DNA from: JACVRW01 sp963826165
GTDB taxonomy: Bacteria; Actinomycetota; Thermoleophilia; Solirubrobacterales; Thermoleophilaceae
Length of the DNA stretch: 64,000 bases
NCBI GenBank assembly: GCA_963826165.1
Contig: CAWGWC010000016.1
Coordinates: 372,001-436,000, forward strand
Direction of reading: 5' to 3'
Shown here: positions 9,919-18,055 of the stretch, in pieces
How the letters are laid out: every line of letters starts with the position of its first letter
Position numbering within the stretch: the first letter of the stretch is position 1
Translations under genes and position numbers: made by a program
The notes under the pieces: generated by a model
What the model saw: the letters and a program-made list of their open reading frames with translations, nothing else
Databases searched by the model: none
What the model was told of the DNA's origin: nothing

Positions 9919-10721
9919 GCTCAACGGTCCCACCCGCCCTGCGCCGCGCGCAGATGCTCGACCGGATCCGCCGCGAGGGCGGCGTCTCGGTGGCCGATCT
10001 GGCTCGCGACCATCGGGTCTCGGCTATCACGGTTCACCGCGACCTGGCGGAGCTGTCGGACGAGGGCCTGATCGAGCGCGTTCACGGCGGCGCTCGCAAG
10101 GTCGACGGCAACCCGGCCGAGCGGATCGAGACCGACTGGGAGAAGCGCGTGCGGCAGGCCGGTGCTGCCAAGGACGCCATCGCGGCCCGGGCGGAGCGCC
10201 TCGTGGAGGCCAACGCCACGATCTACATCGACGCTTCGTCCACCGGCCTGGCGCTGGCTCGGGCGCTGGAGGCCACTCCGCCCGGCCCGTTGACTGTGGT
10301 CACCAACTCGCCCGCCATCGCCTTCGAGATCACCTCGGATCCGCTGCACGTGATCGTCGTCCCGGGTGAGGTGGACCAGCACATGCGGCTGATCGCCGGG
10401 CGCTGGGCGATCGAGTTCCTGGCCGACCTGCGCATGGACGTGGCCTTTCTGTCCTCGGCCGGAGTCACGCTCGACCAGGGACTCACGACCTCGCGCCGGC
10501 CGCTGGCCGACGTGGTCAACGCCGCCCGCGACAACGCATCGCGCAGCGTGGGGCTCGTGGACTCGAGCAAGTTCGGCCGCCATTCGCTGCTCACAATCTG
10601 CCGCGCCGAGGAGCTCGACCTGCTGATCGTCGACAGCGGCCTTGCTGCCCACGACGTCGAGCGCTACCGCAGCGCCGGCGTCTCAATCGAGGTGGCCGAA
10701 GACATCGTTCCCGCGACCTGA
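9915..10721 (+). CDS. DeoR/GlpR-family transcriptional regulator
   Basis: 268-residue repressor-type protein. The N-terminal DeoR helix-turn-helix is RRAQMLDRIRREGGVSVADL through AITVHRDLAELSDEGLIERVHGGA (about 9-60). The C-terminal DeoRC sensor domain has IYIDASSTGLALARAL, LTVVTNSPAIA and LVDSSKFGRHSLL, the sugar-phosphate binding layout. The TTG start overlaps the creatininase-family stop. It is encoded within the operon, so autoregulation by a phosphorylated sugar or related intermediate is likely. No operator was identified. Confidence 0.88.
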   Translation: MSSTVPPALRRAQMLDRIRREGGVSVADLARDHRVSAITVHRDLAELSDEGLIERVHGGARKVDGNPAERIETDWEKRVRQAGAAKDAIAARAERLVEANATIYIDASSTGLALARALEATPPGPLTVVTNSPAIAFEITSDPLHVIVVPGEVDQHMRLIAGRWAIEFLADLRMDVAFLSSAGVTLDQGLTTSRRPLADVVNAARDNASRSVGLVDSSKFGRHSLLTICRAEELDLLIVDSGLAAHDVERYRSAGVSIEVAEDIVPAT

Positions 10722-10738
10722 GATGAGGAGAGAAAGAC

Positions 10739-11737
10739 ATGGCTAGACCCGTCACGTTGTTCACCGGCCAGTGGGCCGACCTGCCGCTGGAGGAGCTGGC
10801 CGCCAAGTGCGGCGAGTGGAGCTTCGACGGTCTCGAGCTGGCCTGCTGGGGCGACCACTTCGAGGTCGACGAGGCGCTGGCCGACGAGGGCTACGTGCGC
10901 GCTAAGCGCGAGCTGCTCGAGCGCAACGGGCTCGAGTGCTGGGCGATCGGCACCCATCTGGTCGGCCAGGCGGTGTGCGATCCGATCGACTCGCGGCATC
11001 AGGCCGTGCTGCCCGAGGACGTATGGGGCGACGGCGACCCGGAGGGCGTGCGCCAGAGGGCGGCCGACAAGATGAAGGACACGGCGCGGGCTGCCGCGCG
11101 GCTGGGCGTGCAGGTGGTCACCGGCTTCACCGGCTCGCCGATCTGGCACATGCTCTACTCGTTCCCGCCCAACGACTGGGAGGAGGTCGAGCGCGGCTAC
11201 GAGGAGTTCGCCGAGCGCTGGAACCCGATCATCGACGTGTTCGACCAGGAGGGCGTGCGCTTCGCGCTCGAGGTCCACCCCACCGAGATCGCCTACGACT
11301 TCCCCACCACGCGCAAGACGCTCGACGCGATCGGGAAGCGCGAGGGATTCGGGATCAACTTCGACCCCTCCCATTTCGCCCATCAGTTCCTCGACTCGGG
11401 CGCGTTCGTCGAGGAGTTCGCCGACCGCGTCTACCACGTGCACGTCAAGGACTCGATCAAGCGGCTCGACGGCCGTCGCTCGATCCTCGGCTCGCACATC
11501 GACTTCGGCGAGCCCGAGCGCGGCTGGACGTTCGTGTCACCAGGGCACGGCGACGTGGACTTCGAGGACCTGTTCCGGCAGCTCAACCGCATCGGCTACG
11601 AGGGACCGTTGTCGATCGAGTGGGAGGACTCGGGCATGGACCGCGACTGGGGGGCGCCGGATGCGCTGGCCTTCGTGCGGCGCACCGACTTCGCGCCGTC
11701 CAACGTGGCCTTCGACGCCGCGTTCGCGAGGGACTGA
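10739..11737 (+). CDS. Sugar-phosphate isomerase/epimerase-like TIM-barrel protein
   Basis: 332-residue xylose-isomerase-like TIM barrel. Family metal-site regions are present: FALEVHPTEIAYD (Glu), GINFDPSHFAHQ (Asp/His), VYHVHVKDS (His) and LSIEWEDSG (Glu). The ATG at 10739 is preceded by GAGGAGA. It lies 17 bp after the DeoR gene and 3 bp before a Gfo/Idh/MocA dehydrogenase. This pairing is common in inositol, 3-keto-glycoside and trehalose-like catabolism. The substrate is unassigned. Confidence 0.84.
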   Translation: MARPVTLFTGQWADLPLEELAAKCGEWSFDGLELACWGDHFEVDEALADEGYVRAKRELLERNGLECWAIGTHLVGQAVCDPIDSRHQAVLPEDVWGDGDPEGVRQRAADKMKDTARAAARLGVQVVTGFTGSPIWHMLYSFPPNDWEEVERGYEEFAERWNPIIDVFDQEGVRFALEVHPTEIAYDFPTTRKTLDAIGKREGFGINFDPSHFAHQFLDSGAFVEEFADRVYHVHVKDSIKRLDGRRSILGSHIDFGEPERGWTFVSPGHGDVDFEDLFRQLNRIGYEGPLSIEWEDSGMDRDWGAPDALAFVRRTDFAPSNVAFDAAFARD

Positions 11738-11740
11738 GTC

Positions 11741-12868
11741 ATGGCCGAGGAGAAGGTGGAGACCATCGGCGTGGGGATGCTCGGCTACGCGTTCATGGGC
11801 AAGGCCCACTCGAACGCCTACAAGACATTGCCCTACATGGCCTGGCCGCCGCCCTACCTGCCGGAGCTGGTGGCCATCGCCGGCCGCAACGAGGAGGGCG
11901 TGTCCGAGGCGGCTCAGCGCTACGGCTTTCAGGGCTACGTGACCGACTGGCAGGAACTGGTGGCCGACGACCGCATCGGCCTGTTCGACAACGCGGGACC
12001 CAACAACCTCCACACCGAGCCGTCGATCGCGGCCGCCGAAGCGGGCAAGCACGTGATCTGCGAGAAGCCGCTGGGCCGCGACGCCGACGAGTCGTACGAG
12101 GCCTGGACCCGGGTCGAGGCGACCGGGGTCAAGCACATGTGCGCGTTCAACTACCGCTTCGTGCCGGCCGTCCGGCTGGCACGGGAGATGATCGAGGCGG
12201 GTGACCTGGGCGAGATCGCCCACTTCCGCGGCTCCTACCTCCAGGAGTGGGGCACGATCGACGACGAGGTGTGGCGCTTCGACAAGTCGCTCGCGGGCTC
12301 CGGAGCCCTCGGCGACCTGGGCGCGCACGTGATCGACCTGGCGCGCTACCTCGTCGGCGAGATCGGGTCGGTGGCGGGCAAGACCGCCACCTTCAAGCCC
12401 GGCCGCGACGTGGACGACGCGTTCGAGTCGGTCGTGACCTTCGACAACGGCGCCGTCGGCACGATCGAGGCCTCCCGCTTCGCCACCGGGCGCAAGAACG
12501 CCTTCCGCTGGGAGATCAACGGCTCGAAGGGATCGATCGCCTTCGACCTGGAGCGCCTGAACGAGCTGCAGGTGCACCTGGCCGGCTCAGAGCCAGGAGC
12601 GCAGGCGCAGGGCTTCCGCACCGTGCTCGTCTCCGAAGCCGACCACCCCTTCTGGGAGTGGTGGTGGCCCCACGGCCACATCATCGGCTGGGAGCACAGC
12701 TTCGTCCACGAGCTCCACCACCTGCTCACCGCGATCCGCGATGACTCCGACGTGGCCCCGCACGGCGCCACCTTCGAGGACGGCTACCGCTGCGCCGAGG
12801 TCTGCGACGCCGTGCTGCGCTCATCCGAGTCGGGGCGGCGCGAGGAGGTCAGCTACAGGGCGGCCTGA
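11741..12868 (+). CDS. Gfo/Idh/MocA-family NAD(P)-dependent dehydrogenase
   Basis: 375-residue cytoplasmic oxidoreductase. The Rossmann start is GVGMLGYAFMGKAHSNAY, the cofactor/catalytic EKP motif is HVICEKPLGRDAD (about 105-115), and the C-terminal alpha/beta domain has GALGDLGAHVIDLARYLVGE with the conserved Asp/His pair. The ATG start lies 3 bp after the isomerase gene. Family members oxidise sugar or polyol carbons (inositol, 3-keto sugars). It is the last gene of the plus operon and overlaps the 3' end of the convergent ROK gene by 16 bp. Confidence 0.88.
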   Translation: MAEEKVETIGVGMLGYAFMGKAHSNAYKTLPYMAWPPPYLPELVAIAGRNEEGVSEAAQRYGFQGYVTDWQELVADDRIGLFDNAGPNNLHTEPSIAAAEAGKHVICEKPLGRDADESYEAWTRVEATGVKHMCAFNYRFVPAVRLAREMIEAGDLGEIAHFRGSYLQEWGTIDDEVWRFDKSLAGSGALGDLGAHVIDLARYLVGEIGSVAGKTATFKPGRDVDDAFESVVTFDNGAVGTIEASRFATGRKNAFRWEINGSKGSIAFDLERLNELQVHLAGSEPGAQAQGFRTVLVSEADHPFWEWWWPHGHIIGWEHSFVHELHHLLTAIRDDSDVAPHGATFEDGYRCAEVCDAVLRSSESGRREEVSYRAA

Positions 12869-14067
12869 ACCGGCGCGGCCCCGGTCAGCGCGGTCGCGTC
12901 GGCCAGCACGGTCCGTCGCGCCAAGGCCGCGGCGCCGCGCACCGCCGCCTCTCCTCCCAGCCGGGCCCCGAGCACCTCGCAGCCCGACCCGTCGCCGGCC
13001 AGCAGGCGCCGGTGCAGCTCGGCCTCGATCGGCTCTCTCAGCCAGGGGGTCAGCGGCGCGAAGTAACCGCCGAGCAGCATGGCCTGCGGGTTGAACAGGT
13101 TGACCACCGAGGCCGCCGCGATGCCGAGCGTGTGCCCCACCTGGCTCAGCGCCTCGATCGTCCTCGAGTGGCCCGCGGCCGCAGACTCGGCCAGCATCGC
13201 CCCCGGCCACTCCGGCCTGGTGCCAGGCCCGCGCCGGCGGGGGTCCCAGCCGGCCAGGCGCAGCAGAGCGTCCTGGCCCGCCAGCCGTTCGAGACAGCCG
13301 CGCGAGCCGCACGCGCAGGGCGGTCCGTAGGGGTCGATGGTCAGATGGCCGATCTCGCCGCTGAAGCCGTGAGCTCCCCGGAACAGCTCGCCTCCCAGCA
13401 CGATGCCCGCGCCGATACCGACCTCGGCCGACAGGTAGACGAAATCGCGCAGGCCCTCTCCGGCGCCCTCGGTCAGCTCGGCCAGCGCACCGAGGTTGGC
13501 CTCGTTCTCGACCGCGATCGGCCCGAGCTCCGGGCCGATCATCCTCGGCAGGGGCACGGCCCGCCAGCCCAGGTTGGGGGCCACCACCACCTCGCCGTCA
13601 CGGGCGACCAGGCCGGGCACCGCCACCGCCGAGGCCGCGGGTCGCCGGCCGCGCAGGCCGGGCTGTTCGAGCGCCTCGCCCGCGAGTGCGCCGAGACGGG
13701 CGACCACGGTCTGGGGCTCCTCGCGGTTGGCGCTTTCGGTGAAGGCCCGGTGGCGGACCGTCCCGGCCAGGTCGGTGGCCCACACGGCCAGGTAATCCAC
13801 GTTGACCTCGAGCCCGAGGACGAACGGCCCGTCAGGATCGAGCTCGACGTTCTGTGCAGGACGACCGACGGCCCCCGGGCGTTCCTGACCCGACTCCCTC
13901 AGCAGCCCTCCGGCGCAGAGCTCGGCCACGAGACTCGAGACCGTGCTCTTGTTCAGGCCCGTCTCGACCGCCAAAGTCGCCCGCGATCGCGGCCCGCGCC
14001 GCGCCACCTCGCCCAGCACGAGGCTGAGGTTGTGGCGCCGGACGTCCCGCGGGTCCGCGGGCCTCAT
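12853..14067 (-). CDS. xylR: ROK-family repressor, probably the xylose regulator XylR
   Basis: 404-residue protein with an N-terminal winged HTH (about 10-60, NKSTVSSLVAELCAGGLLRESG) and a C-terminal ROK sugar-kinase-like domain. The ROK zinc motif is CACGSRGCLE, preceded by GEIGHLTIDPYG. The ATG at 14067 overlaps the xylA stop by 4 bp, so it is co-translated with xylose isomerase. A site resembling Bacillus XylR operators lies in the xylA-xylB gap. The regulatory role as a xylose-responsive repressor is inferred from context. The symbol is by analogy. Confidence 0.85.
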   Translation of the reverse strand: MRPADPRDVRRHNLSLVLGEVARRGPRSRATLAVETGLNKSTVSSLVAELCAGGLLRESGQERPGAVGRPAQNVELDPDGPFVLGLEVNVDYLAVWATDLAGTVRHRAFTESANREEPQTVVARLGALAGEALEQPGLRGRRPAASAVAVPGLVARDGEVVVAPNLGWRAVPLPRMIGPELGPIAVENEANLGALAELTEGAGEGLRDFVYLSAEVGIGAGIVLGGELFRGAHGFSGEIGHLTIDPYGPPCACGSRGCLERLAGQDALLRLAGWDPRRRGPGTRPEWPGAMLAESAAAGHSRTIEALSQVGHTLGIAAASVVNLFNPQAMLLGGYFAPLTPWLREPIEAELHRRLLAGDGSGCEVLGARLGGEAAVRGAAALARRTVLADATALTGAAPVQAAL

Positions 14068-15257
14068 CGCAGGCCGAGCAGCAGGTCCGTCACCAGCTGG
14101 TCGAGACGCTCGTTGAGCGTCTCGCGCGCCCGCAGCGCGGCCAGGTCGTGCTCCTCGGCGAGCAGCGAATCGGCGGCCTCCTTCGAATACGGACCGACCG
14201 TGTCGAGAGCCAGCTCGGGGACCCTGGCCGCCTGCAGCGCCTCGTTGATCTCGGCGTCCTCTGCCATGCGCGCCGCCGTCGCCTTGAGCGCCAGGTAGGT
14301 GCGCATGCAGCCCGAGGCGAAGTCCCAGATCCCGTCCTCGCCCTCCAGCCGCAGCGGCCTCGCGTCGAAGTGGCGGACGCCGGCGTAGCCGGACTCCTCG
14401 AGCAGCCTCACGAGGAACAGGCCGTCCTTCAGGCCCACGGCACCGAAGCGGAAGTCCTGGTCGTAGCGCCCTATGCGCTGGCCGTTCAGGTCGATGTGAA
14501 AGAGCTTGTCCGCCCACAGCGCCTGGGCAACCGCGTGCAGGAAGGAGAGCCCGGCCATCGTCTCGTGGGCCACCTCGGGGTTCACGCCGACCATCTCCGG
14601 ATGCTCCAGCTGCTCGATGAAGGCGAGCGCGTGTCCCACGGTGGGCAGGAAGATGTCCCCGCGCGGCTCGTTGGGCTTGGGCTCGATCGCGAAGCGCATG
14701 TCGTAGCCCTGGTCGAGCGCGTACTCGCAGGCGAAGTTCACGCCCTCGCGGTAGCGGTCGAGCGCGTCGCGCGCGGGCTTGGCCACGTCGGCTTCCACGC
14801 CCTCGCGGCCACCCCAGAACACGAATATCGGCGCGCCCAGCTCGGCTCCGAGATCGATTCCTCGCAGGACCTTCTGCAGCGCGAAGCGGCGGACGTCCCG
14901 GTTGTTCGAGGTGAAGGCGCCGTCCTTGAAGACCGGGTCGGTGAACAGGTTGGTCGTCGCCATCGACACCGCCATGCCGGTCTCGTCGAGGGCCTTGCGG
15001 AAGTCGGCGACGATGCGATCGCGGTCGGACGAGCTCGTGCCCATGGGAATCAGGTCGTTGTCGTGAAAGCAGACGCCGTAGGCCCCCAGGTCGGCCAGGC
15101 GGCGCACCGTGTCCGGCGGGGCAAGCCCGGGCCGGGTCGGTTCGCCGAAGGGGTCGTTGCCCTTGTGGCCGACCGTCCACAGCCCGAATGTGAACTTGTG
15201 CTCCGGACGCGGTGTCAGGTCGAGCTCCTGAGCTCGTGCTGCGGTGTCGGTGGCCAT
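14064..15257 (-). CDS. xylA: Xylose isomerase
   Basis: 397-residue metal-dependent isomerase converting D-xylose to D-xylulose in the cytoplasm. Class I actinobacterial features are all visible: FTFGLWTVGHKGNDPFG, catalytic His in GVCFHDNDLIP, IFVFWGGREG, IEPKPNEPRGD (metal Glu and the Lys), HDIxLNGQ-type HIDLNGQ and HFDARPLR. The length matches Streptomyces enzymes (about 387). The ATG at 15257 follows GGGAGAGGG. It is first in a xylA-xylR operon and divergent from xylB. Confidence 0.96.
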   Translation of the reverse strand: MATDTAARAQELDLTPRPEHKFTFGLWTVGHKGNDPFGEPTRPGLAPPDTVRRLADLGAYGVCFHDNDLIPMGTSSSDRDRIVADFRKALDETGMAVSMATTNLFTDPVFKDGAFTSNNRDVRRFALQKVLRGIDLGAELGAPIFVFWGGREGVEADVAKPARDALDRYREGVNFACEYALDQGYDMRFAIEPKPNEPRGDIFLPTVGHALAFIEQLEHPEMVGVNPEVAHETMAGLSFLHAVAQALWADKLFHIDLNGQRIGRYDQDFRFGAVGLKDGLFLVRLLEESGYAGVRHFDARPLRLEGEDGIWDFASGCMRTYLALKATAARMAEDAEINEALQAARVPELALDTVGPYSKEAADSLLAEEHDLAALRARETLNERLDQLVTDLLLGLR

Positions 15258-15280
15258 CCCTCTCCCCCTCGGGTTTGCAA

Positions 15281-15305
15281 TTAGTCGGCGCCCGCAACAA
15301 ACTAT
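15281..15305. promoter_or_regulatory. XylR-like operator between xylA and xylB
   Basis: A 25-bp site with outer arms TTAGT (15281-15285) and ACTAT (15301-15305), and GCAACAAACTA on the right side. From memory, Bacillus xyl operators have the same 25-bp frame with TTAGT at one end and AACAAACTAA at the other. It sits in the 53-bp gap between the divergent xylA and xylB starts, 6 bp before the xylB ATG, so binding would control both. The central left half is degenerate. Confidence 0.6.
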
Positions 15306-15310
15306 CGCGC

Positions 15311-16750
15311 ATGAGCCCGCTCGTGGCCGGCGTGGACTGCTCGACCCAGGGCACGAAGGTGCTGGTGGTCGACCCCGACGGCGGCGAGGTGGTGGCCTCC
15401 GGCCGCGCTCCCCACAAGGTCACCGGCACCGACGGGGCGCGGGAGACCGATCCCGAGCGATGGTGGGACGCGCTGCGCGTGGCCCTCGACGAGACGGGCC
15501 GCGCCGGCGAGATCCACGCGATCTCGGTGGCAGGCCAGCAGCACGGCCTGGTGGTGACCGATGCGGGCGGGCGGCCGCTGCGCCCAGCCATCCTCTGGAA
15601 CGACACCCGCTCGGCGGCCGAGGCGCGCGAGCTGCGGGCGGCTCTCGGCGGCGCCGAGTGGTGGGCCGAGCAGATCGGTGTGGTGCCGGTGCCCTCCTTC
15701 ACGGCCACCCGCTGGGCGTGGCTGCGCCGGTACGACCCGGAGGCCGCGGCCGCTGCCGAGGCGGTTCGCCTCCCCCACGACTTCATCACCGAGCGTCTCT
15801 GCGGACGCGGCGTCACCGACCGGGGCGACGCCTCCGGCACCGCGTGGTGGTCGACGCTCGACGAGGGTTACTCGGAGCAGGTGCTCGAACTGATCGACCT
15901 GGATCGCTCGCTGCTGCCCGAGGTGCTGGGTCCAGGCGAGAGCGCCGGGGAGGTCCGCCCCGACATCGCCGAGGGCCTCGGCCTGCCAAGCGGCGCCGTG
16001 GTGGGCCCGGGGACGGGCGACAACATGGGCGCGGCGCTGGGGCTGGGCGCGGCGCCGGGCGAGCCGGTGGTCAGCCTCGGCACGTCCGGCACGGCGTATG
16101 CGGTGATGAACGAGCGGGCGGTGGACCCCTCCGGAACGGTGGCCGGCTTCGCCGACGCCGGCGGGGGCTTCCTGCCGCTGGCCGCCACGCTGAACGCCAC
16201 GCAGGCCGTGGATCGCTTCGCCGGCTGGCTCGGACTCGAGCGAGAGGCGGCGGCCGAGCGCACCTCCGCGGTCGTGCTGCCCTATCTCGACGGCGAGCGC
16301 ACGCCCGACCTCCCGCGGGCCGCCGGGATGGTGGCCGGACTGCGGCACGCCACCACCCGGGAGGAGATCCTGCTCGCCGCCTACGAAGGGGCCGTGGCCT
16401 CGCTCGTCGAGGCGCTGGACGAGCTCTCGCGCCTGGGCTCGGGCCTCGATCCCGACGCCGCCGTGCTGCTGATCGGCGGTGGCGCCCGCGGCTCGGTCTG
16501 GCAGCGCGTGGTGGCGCGGCTGTCCGGCCGCCCGGTGCTGGTGCCCGATGCGGAGGAGCTGGTGGCCCTGGGCGCGGCCGCCCAGGCGGCCGCGTGCCTC
16601 TCGGGCGAGGATGCCGCCGAGGTGGCGCGGCGCTGGGACGTACGCAGCGGTCTGACGGTGGATCCGCCGGCGGAGGCCGACGGCCCGGAGACGCTCGCCC
16701 GGATCCGCTCAGTGCGGGAGGCGACGCTGGAGTTGCACCGGGAGGAGTGA
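15311..16750 (+). CDS. xylB: Xylulokinase
   Basis: 479-residue FGGY-family kinase that phosphorylates D-xylulose to xylulose 5-phosphate. The sequence shows the N-terminal VAGVDCSTQGTKVLVVD ATPase motif, substrate region SVAGQQHGLVVTD, WNDTRS, GTGDNMGAALGLG, SLGTSGTAYAV and the C-terminal LIGGGARGSVWQRVVARL. The ATG at 15311 is chosen because it matches the family N-terminus. A longer frame upstream runs into xylA. The upstream signal is weak (no clear Shine-Dalgarno), so it may be translated from a very short leader. Confidence 0.95.
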   Translation: MSPLVAGVDCSTQGTKVLVVDPDGGEVVASGRAPHKVTGTDGARETDPERWWDALRVALDETGRAGEIHAISVAGQQHGLVVTDAGGRPLRPAILWNDTRSAAEARELRAALGGAEWWAEQIGVVPVPSFTATRWAWLRRYDPEAAAAAEAVRLPHDFITERLCGRGVTDRGDASGTAWWSTLDEGYSEQVLELIDLDRSLLPEVLGPGESAGEVRPDIAEGLGLPSGAVVGPGTGDNMGAALGLGAAPGEPVVSLGTSGTAYAVMNERAVDPSGTVAGFADAGGGFLPLAATLNATQAVDRFAGWLGLEREAAAERTSAVVLPYLDGERTPDLPRAAGMVAGLRHATTREEILLAAYEGAVASLVEALDELSRLGSGLDPDAAVLLIGGGARGSVWQRVVARLSGRPVLVPDAEELVALGAAAQAAACLSGEDAAEVARRWDVRSGLTVDPPAEADGPETLARIRSVREATLELHREE

Positions 16751-16777
16751 GGGGCGCCCGACCCTCTCATCGGCGCC

Positions 16778-16807
16778 TTGACAGGCGCCAGCCCCCCTGA
16801 CTACGCT
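16778..16807 (+). promoter_or_regulatory. Sigma-70-type promoter for the 16862 operon
   Basis: TTGACA (16778-16783) and TACGCT (16802-16807) are separated by 18 bp. The predicted transcription start falls at about 16814-16816, at the edge of the LacI-type palindrome at 16816-16833. This is the arrangement expected for a repressor that blocks promoter clearance. The gap 16751-16861 otherwise holds no gene. Confidence 0.6.
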
Positions 16808-16815
16808 CAAGGCAG

Positions 16816-16833
16816 CCGGTAAACGTTTGCCGG
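16816..16833. promoter_or_regulatory. LacI-family operator, copy 1
   Basis: An 18-bp near-perfect palindrome centred on AAACGTTT: CCGGTAAACGTTTGCCGG, with one mismatched pair (T/G). This is the classical LacI/GalR operator form with a central CG. The same core recurs in reverse at 21063-21075 beside the lacI-type gene at 20009-21046, which links the two operons to that regulator. Confidence 0.75.
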
Positions 16834-16861
16834 ACAAGCGCAAGGCGGAGACCACACCATC

Positions 16862-18055
16862 GTGAGCACCGAGACGCCGGCCCCGCCCACCCCTTCGAAC
16901 ACCGACGAGTTCCGCACGGTGGGGATCGCCATGAACGGCGTGACCGGGCGCATGGGCACCAACCAGCATCTGGTCCGGTCGATCATGGCCATCCGCCACC
17001 AGGGCGGCGTGCAGGTGCCCGGCGAGCCCACGATCTGGCCCGAGCCGGTGCTGGTCGGGCGCAGCGAGCCAAAGCTGCGGGCGCTGGCGGCCGAGCACGG
17101 TCTCGACCGCTTCACCACGAGCCTCGACGAGGCGCTCGAGGACCCCGCCTGCGAGATCTACTTCGACGCCGCTGCCACCGCGGCCCGCGCCGACGGCATG
17201 GAGCGGGCGATCGCCGCCGGCAAGCACGTCTACTGCGAGAAGCCGTCGGCGCCCGACCTCGACACCGCCCTGCGGCTGGCCCGCCTCGCCGGCGAGGCGG
17301 GTGTCAAGCACGGCGTGGTGCAGGACAAGCTGTTCCTCCCCGGGCTGCGCAAGCTTCGGCTGCTGCGCGACAGCGGCTTCTTCGGGCGCATCCTGTCCGT
17401 GCGGGGCGAGTTCGGCTACTGGGTCTTCGAGGGCCCGGAGCCCGCCGGCCAGCGGCCTTCCTGGAACTACCGCGCAGAGGACGGCGGCGGGATCCTGGCC
17501 GACATGCTGCCGCACTGGCGCTACGTGCTCGACGACCTGTTCGCTCCCGTCAAAACCGTGTTCACCCTCGGCGCCACCCACATCCACGAGCGCGCGGACG
17601 AGGGGGCCGGGCCGTACCGGGCCACGGCGGAGGACGCCGCCTACGCGACCTTCGAGCTGGAGGGCGGCATCGTCGCTCAGCTCAACTCGTCCTGGTGCGT
17701 CCGGGTCAACCGTGAGGAGCTGGTGGAGTTCCAGGTCGACGGGACGGACGGCAGCGCCGTGGCCGGGCTGCGCAGCTGCCGCGTGCAGCCGCGCGACGCC
17801 ACTCCGCGAGCGCTCTGGAACCCCGACATCGAGAACCCGATCGACTTCCGGTCCGGCTGGCTCGAGCTGCCCGACCAGAGCGACTATGACAATGGCTTCA
17901 AGATCCAGTGGGAGCTGTTCCTGCGCCATGTGGTGGCCGACGAGCCGTTTCCGTGGGATCTCCTCGAGGGGGCCAAGGGGATCCAGCTCGCCGAGCTGGC
18001 CGAGCGGTCCTGGCGTGAGCGGCGGATGGTCGAGGTGCCGGAGCTCGACGCGTGA
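16862..18055 (+). CDS. Gfo/Idh/MocA-family dehydrogenase
   Basis: 397-residue oxidoreductase. The Rossmann part begins VGIAMNGVTGRMGTNQHLV (about 19-37), a GxxGxxG variant. The EKP motif is HVYCEKPSAPDLD, and the C-terminal domain carries ILADMLPHWRYVLDDL where the family has its Asp/His catalytic pair. The GTG start at 16862 follows an AAGGCGGAG ribosome site. It is the first gene of an operon with a DUF993-like protein and a TIM-barrel isomerase, the stop overlapping the next GTG. It is likely repressed through the operator at 16816. The substrate is unassigned; a polyol or sugar is expected. Confidence 0.86.
   Translation: MSTETPAPPTPSNTDEFRTVGIAMNGVTGRMGTNQHLVRSIMAIRHQGGVQVPGEPTIWPEPVLVGRSEPKLRALAAEHGLDRFTTSLDEALEDPACEIYFDAAATAARADGMERAIAAGKHVYCEKPSAPDLDTALRLARLAGEAGVKHGVVQDKLFLPGLRKLRLLRDSGFFGRILSVRGEFGYWVFEGPEPAGQRPSWNYRAEDGGGILADMLPHWRYVLDDLFAPVKTVFTLGATHIHERADEGAGPYRATAEDAAYATFELEGGIVAQLNSSWCVRVNREELVEFQVDGTDGSAVAGLRSCRVQPRDATPRALWNPDIENPIDFRSGWLELPDQSDYDNGFKIQWELFLRHVVADEPFPWDLLEGAKGIQLAELAERSWRERRMVEVPELDA

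Noticed and set aside
10936..12204. Plus-strand frame of 422 residues overlapping two real genes
   Set aside because: Arg-rich alternative frame of the TIM-barrel and Gfo/Idh genes, whose motifs are in the other frame.
12853..15840. 995-residue minus-strand frame over the ROK and xylA genes
   Set aside because: Only the last 404 residues (from 14067) have the ROK features; the rest is an alternative frame of xylA and antisense xylB.
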